From Entomortierella parvispora (lineage: Eukaryota > Mortierellomycota > Mortierellomycetes > Mortierellales > Mortierellaceae), in the NCBI GenBank assembly GCA_963573315.1, contig OY752140.1, positions 3,782,001-3,846,000 on the forward strand: a DNA stretch of 64,000 nucleotides. Reading direction: 5' to 3'. A program made the position numbers and the translations under genes. The notes beneath the pieces were generated by a model that saw only the letters and a program-made list of their open reading frames with translations, was not told the origin of the DNA and did no database searches. The first letter of the stretch is position 1. Each line of letters starts with the position of its first letter. Shown here in pieces: positions 1 through 10,566 of the stretch.

Positions 1-495
1 GTCAACACTGGCAGTTCAGCCAGTTGTCCTTGGATCATTGATTGGAACGGCAGTTTCACTCAAATTCCAACCATCCAATTTGGTACCTGCACTCTCCCCA
101 CTGCTTCTAATCGCGTCTTGAGCGTTCAAGAGCGAGATGTTGTCGAGAGCACAGATGAGGCTTTGGCGACTTTGGAGTCAAAGGACTCGACCCAGACAAG
201 ACAAACGGCCTCGGTGAGCGTCGGGATGACAGTGACACCCTCCGTGGGTATGTCCCTCCAAGTCTTTGGCTTCACAGCTCTCTCGGCCGGTATTGGCTCC
301 CCTATTCATGTCGATGTCAACACTCATTGGGACACCAACAGCACGCCTCAGTGCCCTGCTAATAATGTAGCTACAAGCTTGGATGGTAATGCGGCTCTGC
401 AGCTGACGGGTTCTTTCTTTGGATTTAGTAAGGCAATCCCAGTGGTCCAGAGTCCTACTTTGGCTACGCCCCCAGTGTGCATCCCCCACATATAA
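1..495 (+). CDS. C-terminal part of a probable secreted/cell-surface protein (5' end outside window)
   Basis: The reading frame is open from the first base of the window to a TAA at 493-495, giving at least 164 residues. No start is assigned because the frame enters from outside. The visible protein is rich in Ser, Thr, Val and Gly, with alternating hydrophobic stretches and scattered Cys (for example SASCPWIID near the start and PPVCIPHI at the end). There is no transmembrane segment or low-complexity tail. This composition suggests an extracellular beta-rich fungal protein, which is inference; I do not recognise the family. It ends 328 bp before the 3' end of the convergent DUF3712 gene. 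Confidence 0.6.
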   Translation, partial: VNTGSSASCPWIIDWNGSFTQIPTIQFGTCTLPTASNRVLSVQERDVVESTDEALATLESKDSTQTRQTASVSVGMTVTPSVGMSLQVFGFTALSAGIGSPIHVDVNTHWDTNSTPQCPANNVATSLDGNAALQLTGSFFGFSKAIPVVQSPTLATPPVCIPHI

Positions 496-823
496 AACAC
501 CCTCATGGTCGGTCGATCTGTGTTCCATTTATGAACCTCACCATTCAATCGCGTTTCTTTGAAACCTAATGAAAGAATAAAGACTGCAACGACTACAACG
601 ACTTGCCTCGAGGAGCTATCAAGCATGCGAACAGAACGATGCAGCTTTGGATGTTTAACAAATGATTGTGGGCCACTACTGAACATGAGTAGACTTCGAC
701 GCGTCCGGCTCCTTTAGCGAGCTTTCGACGCGGTCCCTTTTTGATGAGTATATTACAAATTTATTGCTACAGTCAAACAATCCTTGTCTCCAAGACGAAA
801 GATGACCTTGTCGTGATCAGCGA
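496..823. other. Convergent intergenic spacer
   Basis: This 328 bp spacer lies between the stop codon of the left-hand + gene and the stop of the DUF3712 gene on the - strand. It should hold both 3' UTRs. An AATAAA-like string (GAATAAAGAC, about 575-584) is a candidate polyadenylation signal for the + gene. No other structure is seen. Confidence 0.5.
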
Positions 824-3572
824 TTAGAAGCCTTTCCTGACCTCCGCTTCAACTCCATCCTTGATAAAGTCGACCCACATCTCCATGTTGCCAACTCGGG
901 CTTTGATGTGACAGATCACATCAACCTCCAAAGATCCGCCTAGTGCTTTTTTCAATGCCTCATATCCGACCGAAGAAAGATCAAACGCCACTGGTAACCT
1001 CGGCGTCTTGACATACCCAGAGTTCTCGTCTTGATGGTCATTGGCGGGGATAAGAATCGGTTTTGGACTCGTAATGTCGTGTTCAAAGTCGACGAGGATA
1101 TGCCCTAATGGTTCTTCCTTGTACGACGCCGTGCCATTGACATACAGCACCGTAATCTCAGTGTCCAGAGGGTTCTTGAGCTCCAACACAAGCATTGAGC
1201 TCAGCAGGTACATGGTCGCCGAGATCAAAAAATCCTGGTCGATAACTGGTAAATGAGATGAAATGGCAAACTCGGACAGCATTGGCTGCAACAGTGGAAT
1301 GTGAGTAGAGCCTGGGTATCCCAAGACCTCAATCGTCGTGGAGTTGTCACCAGAGATATACTTTGAAATAAAGGCCCTGGATGCATTTCGGGCTTCCTCT
1401 GGATCACAGTCGGGGTCACTGGGTCCTTTTCGATTGCAGTGAAGAGCAGGGTTCATCATACCAAAACACTCGATGGTATTGTTACCTGCGACTAATTTCA
1501 GGTCTGGAACAGTCGCCATTCCTACCACATAGCCAGCATGCGACCATAGAAACGTGACGTCACCAAGACTAGCACTGATGTGAGAAGGGTTCCAAAGGAC
1601 CAAAGTCGCTTTCACGGTGAGAGACTGGTTAGTACTGTCAATGACGTCCAGGCCCAGGAGCGTTGGTGGTTCACTTATCAGACCCCCTAGACCTATTTTT
1701 ACATGGACAGGGGGTTGGTCAATCGCTAATCACCTTCAAGCTTCGACAATGTTAAAAATATACAATCAACTCACCCTTTTGCTTTGTGGCAACCTCAAAC
1801 GAGATTGGGCCAAGTTCAAAGATTCCAAGACCTGTTTCAACCACGGCCAGGGCATCGCCTGCGATGCCAATCTCGATCAACTCCTCCGTAAATGATCGGT
1901 TCAAAAAGGCATTGAATTCTGGAAGACGACCGTGAAGAACTCTGACCGTTTTTTGGTTGACCTCCAGGTCCACTTTTAGACTGGTGCCTTCCTGCTGACT
2001 GACCGTTGTCACAAAGTTATCAATATCCAGTATCGCCATGTCAACACCGTTCTTGGACGGTCGAAGATTCACCGTCGGCTTCATTTTGAGTAGCTTGATC
2101 GGAAAAGTGACATTTGGCGGCAAGACAAGCTCTGTTGACAATTTGCCTGTCAAAAGTGCCGAATCACGTTCATCCGTAAAGCCAAACTGAAGGTCGTCCA
2201 TGCCAATAGCCCTGATAAAGTCGTCCTTGTTAGGAGAGCCTGGGAATGTCATGGAGAGGACAATGGTTTTGAAAGCTTCGGCCAGCCAAGGAGGAAGGTC
2301 GGGGTCTTTGGCAAGCGCACGGACTTGAATCGTCGAGTTTTCGCCCCGAATAAAAGTTGACAAGAGTTCACCAAGCAAAAGTTGCTTCTCGGACCCAGCA
2401 TCATGGTCAAAGTTATGGAGACCACTGAACAGGCGCTTCTCTGACAGTGCCCAATCATCCAGATGAAAAAGTCGACCCGAGAGCTTCACCTCGTTGACCT
2501 GTCCTGCCAAGAGTTGCAGACCCTTGCAATCCATCTCTGCAATCTTGTAATAATCCGTCTCTGGGTGAGCCTTGGTCGGAATGAAGATGCCAAAGGAGAT
2601 CGGTCCCATACGCAGCGAGACTGCCTTGGAGGGATTGTTAATCTTTGCAACTCCAGACATGACGATTCCTCCTTGCGGGTGATTGTCTGGCAGCGCCATC
2701 GAGACCAAAGTCGCATCCTGAACGCCTCTCAATCCCTCCAATACAACAACCCTGTTGATTTGTAGCTTGACATACCAAAGTGGACCCAGCCTCGTCATGA
2801 TGGACCCTCGCACAATCAGATCGACCGTGGATTGATCGAGCGTCTCTCCAAAGAACTCTGCCATCAATGTCGAGTCGGTCACGGCCACATGGGTTGATAT
2901 GTTTAGCTGAAGAACCTCGCCCATCTGTAGTTGCTGCCTTTCCACGTTGAACTCGGCCATATCGTACTCGGATTCGAGGTCTTTGTTCCCGTTCGAGCCC
3001 TTTCTCTTCTTCTTTCTCTTGTCACCATCTTCTCTGTTCACCGCTAGGGTCAATGTGGTAGGCTTGATCGACAATGTTGGTTTCACGAGCACTTCGAGAA
3101 GCTTTGTGAGTCCCAAGAACCCGTCCCGACTTGAATCCAGATGGACAGAGGACAAGAGGTGAATTTGGAATCCGGTCTGGTCCATATCGTAGATCTCTGT
3201 CCGTTGGATCTCCAGGACCATGGCTCGGTCCAGAACCCGCTGGGCAGCCCATGGTGAGAGGAGAATGGCCAAGAGACAGAGGAGTAGCAGAGCGACGACC
3301 GCCTTGACAGATCGAGTGTGGATCTTTCCCCAATGTAGGAAGCGGCCCCTTATTGTTTGATTCGAAGCAGCGGCAGTTGATTTTTTTGCTCCAGGTTCTG
3401 CAGACGTTGCATCATCCGAGTAACGGTTCGGTGAAGTTGCAACGCCACTACTGTGGTTTGGTAGTAGCAGCGGTGTTTGTTCTGAATGCTCGGCATTGTG
3501 GTCATTGCTCTCTTCGATGATGTCATTGTGTTGTGGTTGAGCTCCCTGCCTGGTCTCCTGGCGAGTGTCCAT
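824..3572 (-). CDS. Tag1-like DUF3712 vacuolar membrane protein
   Basis: Two exons, 3572-1775 and 1608-824, give 860 residues. The donor is GTGAGT and the acceptor AAAG|CG, preceded by a CTAAC branch point. The N-terminal cytosolic tail (1-90) holds an acidic dileucine signal EQTPLL at 31-36, of the kind read by AP-3 for vacuole delivery. A single transmembrane helix lies near 91-110, followed by a large lumenal region of repeated beta-rich modules with N-glycosylation sites. This layout matches fungal DUF3712 proteins, whose yeast member Tag1 helps terminate autophagy at the vacuole. Family assignment rests on topology and on phrases such as VATKQKATLVLWNPS. The start at 3572 was chosen because the upstream frame, though open, looks like leader sequence. 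Role in autophagy is inferred. Confidence 0.75.
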
Positions 3573-4287
3573 GTGAATGTGAGCGGAGGAGGGGCAGGCA
3601 GCGGGGATGAATGAGTGAAATGGAGAGAGTAAATGGGGATGAGCGAATGAATGGGGAAGGAGAAAGAGGGAAACGCAGCACGCTGCCGCATTGATATCCC
3701 TGACTGATTGTATGCTCGCCGTTGTCAGTCTGTCTGCCCCAAAAAAGGAACTTTGGTTCCACAAGCGACTGCTGATCCGACCACCAGACATGTTGTTTTT
3801 CTTCTCCTTGTCCTTGGCTCTCTTCCTCACTCTCTGGTCTGTTTGTGAGCAGATCAAACTTGCTCCTATCCGAACGCCAAGTCTTTTACGATACAGCGCC
3901 TCTTTATTGTCCAAGAGCACCATCATACAAAGATTGTCACTGCGTTGAACTTCTGCGACACATCGATTGTCGCGAAACGTCTTTTCTCTCTTCATTTATT
4001 TCACGCCATTGTGATCAAAGTGCAGGACAATGCGGAAGAGTACATTTTATTATAGTGGGCAAGGAGAGTGGGGAAGTGTTAAGTAATTTGGGTGGTAAGA
4101 TGTGGCACGAAAGCAGCCAGAAGCAGAGGCCTTCCGCGTGGATATGAGGGGAATGAAGGGCGAGAAAGCCATGCGACCATAGAAACACACAGGATCAAGT
4201 CAGGAATATGAAATGCAGCGGAAACTTGAAGGTGTGAATATAAAGAAGCAAGAAGTAAAGACAATGAACGGGGAAGGATTCACACAT
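3573..4287. other. Intergenic region upstream of the DUF3712 gene
   Basis: 715 bp between the start of the DUF3712 gene and the 3' end of the DUF3020 gene, both on the - strand. It should carry the promoter and 5' UTR of the former and the 3' UTR of the latter. No clear TATA box or RNA gene was seen. The frame above the DUF3712 start is open for another 141 codons, so an earlier start cannot be excluded. Confidence 0.4.
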
Positions 4288-4621
4288 CTAGGCTTTCCAG
4301 CTGCCATTCAGTTGCATCAATGTGAGGACGGCGTCCATAGGATAGTTGGCATCCATGACATGGCCCTTGTCCTGATCATCGGGCTTTACAGGCGTGTTCA
4401 AGACCATCAGAGAGGTGGCTGACTGCGATTGTGAGCTGTTGCTGTTCATCTCTAGCAGTTGGCGCGTCAAATCAGGGTCCGTCAGAACCCCTGTAATCTG
4501 TGCAAGATCCAAATGACTGGTTGTCGTTTTGACCAGATCGTTCAGCGCCTGCGCTGTCTTGGGATCAAATGCATGTTGGAGCTGTGCGACTTCTTGTAAA
4601 TGGTGTTCTGAGTGTTGATGG

Positions 4622-4655
<34 letters not shown>

Positions 4656-5539
4656 GCTGCTGATGGAGTGCAATTTGTTCACTGAGCGAGATGGTAGACA
4701 CTGGTGGAGGCATCGGTTCCATCGATCCAGCGTCAGGGTTCTTCCGCCTCTCCTTGTCCTTTCGTTTCCATTGACGCTTCGCAAACTCTTCCTCAATCCA
4801 ACGAGCTTTGATTTCGCTGTCTACATTCCCCAGCATCTTGTTGGCGCGCTTGTTTACTCTACATCGCAGGTCATTGTCCTTGTCTGGGAAACAGGGAAGG
4901 GTGGGAAGGTTGGGATGAGTACATTTTGCCACCAACATCCAAAAAAATATATGCAGTCACATTTCAAAAAAAAAAAAAAAATAGCAACCCAGCCCAGCCC
5001 AGAAGTCCAGCCCAAAAGGAGATGGGACTGTTTGGACTGCTTACAAGTCCAGCCAGTCAGCACGAGGGAGCCAGGGCCCAAAGCGTAGCCATCTTGGCGA
5101 CTTGGCCCATGGTAGAACCTCACTCATAGCTGTTGCCGATACCAACAGGACAGACCTCAGAGCAATATATCATCGGCCACTTCCTGGAGGAAAAGGACCA
5201 TCGAAACAAAGCACCAAAGATGTCGTCCAAGTAGAATCGATCACCATTCAACCTGCGCCCAAGTCGTCATTCTGTGGAAAGGACAGTGGAATAACACTTA
5301 CTGCGCTCCTCGTTCTGCTCTCTCCAACGTTTCTTGCGCTCTCGGTTCTCAATTCGAACCTTCTCGCTAGAGACCTCCTTTTTTCGTGGCTCTGGTGGTC
5401 CTGGTGCCGGTTGAGCAGAACTGTTTGTCATATGTGCCGATGTCGTAATATGACCGGGAAGTCCGCTAACAGCTGCAGAGACGGCTGCGATAGAGTCCAA
5501 AGCAACTTGCGCTTCAAAGGCTGACTCGTCCCGGATCAT
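4288..5539 (-). CDS. DUF3020-domain polyglutamine protein
   Basis: Two exons, 5539-5302 and 4883-4288, encode 277 residues. The donor is GTAAGT and the acceptor TTTCCCAG. Splicing joins NRERKKRWREQNEER to NKDNDLRCRVNKRANK, exactly rebuilding the basic helical DUF3020 motif at about residues 60-100, so the intron is well supported. The rest is low complexity: a Pro/Ala linker before the motif and a polyGln/His tract after it. DUF3020 proteins are fungus-specific and the motif resembles a nuclear DNA- or RNA-binding helix, so a transcription-related role is inferred. The start could lie at 5635, where an in-frame ATG adds 32 residues. The 417 bp intron has a short poly-A run near 4966-4981. Confidence 0.75.
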
Positions 5540-5683
5540 AATGGCGAATGGTGGATGGGATGTGGAAGGTCGGTCTGCCTCCCATCCTTCTCTCAAGACT
5601 ACATACTGCAGAAAGCAGTCCCACAGCGCAGTCACATGGCCCGCGCATGCGAAGCTTTATTGTTGATATCGGTATTCCTTTTA

Positions 5684-8600
5684 TTAACGACGGGACTCAC
5701 TCTTGATCTTGAATGCTTGTCCAGGGCTGGTCAGGTGGCGCGTAGGAAGGGCTGTTACATCATGCGGCAAGGCGACGATGATAGACCGATCCTGGCCAAA
5801 CTTGAAGTTGTCTGCAACAATGTTGTCGGCGTATTGTTTGATCTGGTAGTCGTGATGTCCACTCTTGACGCGACGGAAGTTCCATGTAATGACGTAAGGA
5901 CCAGTACTGGTAACAATCGTCTTTTCGATTTCGTTCACTCCTGCGTTGAAGCGCGCAGGCGTGAAAGAGACTTCACTCCTCATTGTAGCGACATGCTCAG
6001 GCTTGAGTGTCAGTTTGATGGCTTTAGGCTATTTACAAAGAGAGGTTTTGGCCAAAGGTTAGTTATCCATACACTTTCAAACAGGGGTGACAGATGATAA
6101 TGGGAAGGAAAAGTAGTATAGGCGTACCTTGTCGTTGGCAGGGAAGCTAGCATCGAAGCCCAGTTTCTTGTTGGCAGGGTTGAGAGCATCAATCAAAAGA
6201 AGATACGTCTTGCAGGTGGCGATGATGTAGTGTCCATCGGCTGTCACGTCAATGCCAATGATGGGGTCTCCCATACCTGGCAAAGCAGTCTTTGCATTCT
6301 TGCCAACAGTGTTCAGTAGCTTAATCTCGCCCTTCGAGCCTGCGATGGCCAATCCTCCATCGCCCGTCGTCGCCGCACAGGTAAAGTCGTTACCCCTTGC
6401 GTATTGCTTGAAGGCACTCTCCACAATCTTCGAACCAGAGAGACGAGGATCCACACGAAACATTGCATTGTGCGAATGTCCAATCATGGTCTGGTTGCCG
6501 GTCGTGTGCGCGTACTTGGAGTCGCCAACAAGATTCAAAATGCCCGAAGTTCCTGGCATCTTCCATTCTTCCACGACCTTTCCATATTCGAGATCCATTT
6601 TGTATGCTGTGTTCAGATCCGAGGGATCCAACATCACCATTGCCGTGTCTTGCTCGTGTAAAACAATCTACCGCAAAAAGCCAGAGAGCTGTTTAGTAAA
6701 GAGCGTGAGAATGAAGTCGGGTTTCCTCGATCTGGTAGCTTACCTTTGAAGGGTTGAGTTGTTTGCCCTTCGAGTTGCTGATATTTTTGATCGTGGTTGC
6801 AAAGTCCAGTCCGTCCCTCTCGTTATGCCTAAAGACGCCAATCTTGTTGCCACGAACAACAAACGACCGGTCTTTATATCCAACGGCCAGCTGGCTGTTA
6901 ATGGAATCGTCGCCAACCCGGTCATCATTGAAGCCAACATGTTCGTCTTCGTCTTCGTCTTCATCATAGTCGCTCTCATATTGACTGACATCATCTTCCT
7001 CATCCTCGACATCCCCTTCTTCTTCGTCTGAGTAGCTGCGGTCGCTCTCCTCAGCGTCAGAATCGTTCATGTCAACATCGTCGCGGAGAGAGCTGATGAG
7101 ATAGCCGCGGTCCACGTTCTAAACAACAGTTTTAGGAGGAAGGTGTTAACGCCAAATTCGTTTCCGCAGGCCTATTCTTCCACAGTCCTGAACATCCTTA
7201 CCTCGACTTTGGCCCACGAGGTTTCATGTAGTGTTTCATACATGCACTGACCAAAGACAGATTGAAAGCTGCTAAGCGCCGCTTCGTCTGGGAACCGCAC
7301 CAGCCAGGAGAACACCTGCTGTTTGTCATCAAAGTAATTCCAGATGAACGAAGAGCTTGCCTATTAAAGCTGAACGCTATTAGTAACAGTTCATATCGAG
7401 CCATTTTATAACATAGGAAAGTCGACTTACAGCGCTGAACACAGGGTTCATTCTTGGCTCCAGGGGTTGAGCAAGCTGCTGGGCTTCATCGCTGGCAACA
7501 ATGACAAGCCAATCTAAGTGTGAAGCAATGCAAACGATGAGTTATAGGAAACACGATGAAGGACGTACTTTTGATGTACTTACATTTGTACGGCCCGGTT
7601 CGAACAATCTGACATGTTACATTGCTAGCCTGATCCATAAATAAGTTGGTCATGGGGTCAAAAAGACACAAATCTCCTTGGGCCTCGACAACGCCTTCGT
7701 ATTTAGCGGGGGCGTTCCTCAGTTCAGGCCTGTCAATCTCGCGCTCCTCATCTTCCTGTTCTTCTGCCTTTGGTTTAAAGGCAGCAGTCTTTCCTCTCCT
7801 AGCGACCTCCTTCTTCACTGCCGATTCCTTCTTCACAGCCAGTTCTTGCTTAATTGACAAGTCTTTCTTTGTCGGTGTCGATCTTGTGGTTCCTGGAGAA
7901 GTTGACTTTGACCTAGACGGCGCCGTAGGCGACCTAGGAGCAACATATACAAATAACACAAAAAATAAAGTGGAGGATAGGAGTGTCAGGACGTAAGAAG
8001 GCGCAACACAGCTGACAGATCCCAAACCTTAAAGCGCGACGTACATAATCTGGAACTCTTCGAATGCTTCCTCCTCGGCCGAAAAGTGCGATTTCTGGTA
8101 TTTGCGCTCGTACATGCACTGGTAGACAGTGATTTCAAAGTTATTCGCGGTAAACACTGTTGTTTCGTCATCGCAAACAAACTCGTACTGGACTTCAGCA
8201 TCGTCCTATAGTTGAAAGAATAGAGATTGAATAATGTGCGTTATGCTTCAATAACGATGACGTAAAATCCGAAAGCATGCTTACGGCAGAGAGGCCCTGC
8301 CAAGTGAAAGTTGTGGCGCCAGCTGACACACCCTTCTTGAATCTCATGGACTGGTCGATCAAGAAAACACGCTCATCATCCACTAAATAAGGAGAAGATA
8401 CAGGTGAGAATTCAACGCTTGAAGTTGTCGAGACCAAAAGACTGCCTTTTCCTAGCCGTACGGTCTTGGTCGTCATCCTGGAGTGCCTCTTCACCCTCTT
8501 CAAACACACGGGTGACAGCCAAGTGATACTGGTGTGGCTGCGATGTACGTCGGATGGTGGCCATGGAGTCAATGTAACTATGGAAAAACATCTCAAATTA

Positions 8601-8782
8601 GAAATTGCAGCCAAGAGGGGCAATTGCAGAATGCAGGAAGCATGCGAGACAACTTACATGCATTTTTTTGAGCTTTGGCGGGAGGAGGTATAGATGTAAA
8701 ACTGTCCAGAGCTAATCTGCACGAGCTCTGGGTTGGACTCGTCGCCCCAAATCAGCTTTCCAAGAGACTTGAAGACATTCAT
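5684..8782 (-). CDS. VID27: Vid27 family protein
   Basis: Ten exons (8782-8658, 8577-8462, 8382-8285, 8205-8045, 7933-7584, 7513-7431, 7360-7202, 7118-6744, 6667-6128, 6028-5684) give 783 residues, almost the same length as yeast Vid27. The N-terminus MNVFKSLGKLIWG and the block VTRVFEEGEEAL are family signatures. A PH-like first half contains a Lys-rich linker at about 167-220. An acidic stretch of Asp/Glu runs near 376-425, and a beta-propeller-like C-terminal half follows, with IVLHEQDTAMVMLD and LKPEHVA. Vid27 was named from vacuole import and degradation of fructose-1,6-bisphosphatase; its molecular activity remains unclear. The second donor, GTACGG, is weak but needed for frame. A GTGAGT sits just before the stop, so an extra small exon is possible. 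Confidence 0.9.
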
Positions 8783-9138
8783 GGTTGATGTCAGAGGAAG
8801 AAGGGAGGGGAAGAGGGTGCTCATTGACGGGTCCACGAAAGAGGAAATTAATAGCGCGGGAAGGTGGGCGGAGCACTTTGGCCCACCCTCTACAGATGCA
8901 AATACACGTGGAGGGTGCTGTGGCGTGGGCCGTGGTTTCTTTTGTGATTCGAGAGGTTCTCACTTGCTTCTCTCTCACGCGTCAACGCAGGGAGGCGGAG
9001 GTCACCATGCGGCATGTGGTTGCATCTCTCAATCGCACCGACCCTCTTTTGAAGTAACCCATTGTATTCACCTTTGCTCCTCTCTTTCTGGCTCCACCTT
9101 CCTCGGAACTAGCACCCTCCTCCACCCTCCGATTCAAC
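8783..9138. promoter_or_regulatory. Divergent promoter region between VID27 and the 270-residue gene
   Basis: 356 bp separate two start codons facing away from each other, so both promoters must lie here. The VID27 side is GC-rich (AGGTGGGCGGAGC near 8861-8873) and the right side is pyrimidine-rich (CTCCTCTCTTTCTGGCTCC). No TATA element was identified. Confidence 0.45.
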
Positions 9139-10461
9139 ATGATTCTAGAATCGCCGCCTCTCGTCAATTTGACGCCTTTGACAGAGATTCATGAAGGTAC
9201 CAAAGGGTCCAAACCAGAAACATGCAAGAAGCAACCAAGCAGTCATGCACTCTGCCTCGACTCCTGACTTTGTTTTACCTTCATGATATAGTGCCGATCC
9301 ATATCCGCAACCCTATACACCCTAACTCTGCGAGTAAACACAAGCGCTTGGGCTTGCAAATGCTGAACGAACTAAGCCGTGTCGAGATGTTTGTTACGAG
9401 GATAGAGACCGTAGGAAAGGTAAGTTGGCCCTCCAATTAATGCGAGTGCATAGACACTTACAAGATTTTCAGTACTAATGACTTTCATTATTTGTAGCAT
9501 GACGAGACCAGCGCAGAACTGGCAAGGACCATTGCACACCTTGAACACACGTTGTATGCATACGAAGCTGAAAATAAGCAGACAGTATTACCAGAGGATC
9601 AAGAGAATACCACAGGTCGCATGATATTGCAGGTAAAGAAAATCGTCCTTCTCCTTTTTTCCAAAAAAAGTTGCTGCCTGTTGTGTTCGTGTGTTCTGAC
9701 TATGTTTGTCCTCACAGCGGTACATGGTCCGAACTGGCTTGGCCGAGATGTTCCCAAAGTCTTCTGAGTATCTTGGGATCGAACACATTATACCCAGCGG
9801 AAGCTTTATCGAAGGTTCGGGGATTTTCTCTGTCATCTCTTTAGTAGCTATGACTGATTGCTTTCTCAATTCTAATATTCTAATGATTCTGCGCCCGGCA
9901 AACCACAGCCCACTTCCGCCAAATGTCCAGTATCAACCAGCTAGTCTCCATTGCGTTGCAATTGCAAAACGATGTCCGCTTAACGAATCACAAGTACATG
10001 GCCCATCAAACGGCGTTGCTCTATGTTAGTACATACGACTGGCGAATGCAAGGGTCTTGACACTGTAGCAACAATCTGACGCTTGATATTATCTGCATCT
10101 AGCAATGCATCAACCAAGCAGGACCACAATTTTCAAAGTACAAGGCCCGTGTTGAAGAAAATTTCAATGCTCTGAAAGAGGTTTCCAATACTTCAGAGGA
10201 ACCATACCTTCCAATTGAAATTCAAGCATGGCAAGTCAACCCGCTGTTCTGAACTGTTGCATGGCTGAGCTCCGTACAAGTATTAACATGATTTCTTGAA
10301 TGACCCACAGGCTCTCGGATCTTACAACAGATATTGTTGCCGATGCCTTGTTCAGTGGCCGTCCAATGGCTCAACAAACACCAGAGGCGGCACACTTGTC
10401 GGATTACATCAATAGAGTTTCCTCAGGCAACATGGACGAGGCTGCAAGCACAAGCGCGTAG
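9139..10461 (+). CDS. Unrecognised 270-residue protein upstream of XPF/RAD1
   Basis: Seven exons (9139-9196, 9292-9419, 9498-9632, 9718-9814, 9909-10024, 10103-10230, 10311-10461) give 270 residues with no internal stop. The intron at 10231-10310 is of GC-AG type (TG|GCAAGT), and the donor at 9815 is a weak GTTCGG. The product is predicted to be largely helical, with coiled-coil-like segments such as ELARTIAHLEHTLYAYEAE (about residues 69-87) and KYKARVEENFNALKEV, and no membrane segment or signal peptide. I cannot name the family. A small structural subunit of a larger complex would fit, as inference only. It ends 105 bp before the XPF start codon in the same direction. Confidence 0.7.
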
Positions 10462-10566
10462 AAGCACGCGCGACAAGTCACGTTTTTGGCACCATTTGCC
10501 ACCAAAATAAACGAACTCGATTGCAGCATACGACCATTCTTTTCATTGTTTCCTTTCCCTCACACA

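Noticed and set aside
10486-10566. Upstream extension of RAD1 (27 more codons)
   Set aside because: The added residues are not like other Rad1 N-termini, and 10567 starts just before the conserved FQKEIVAEL block. It remains possible but was not chosen.
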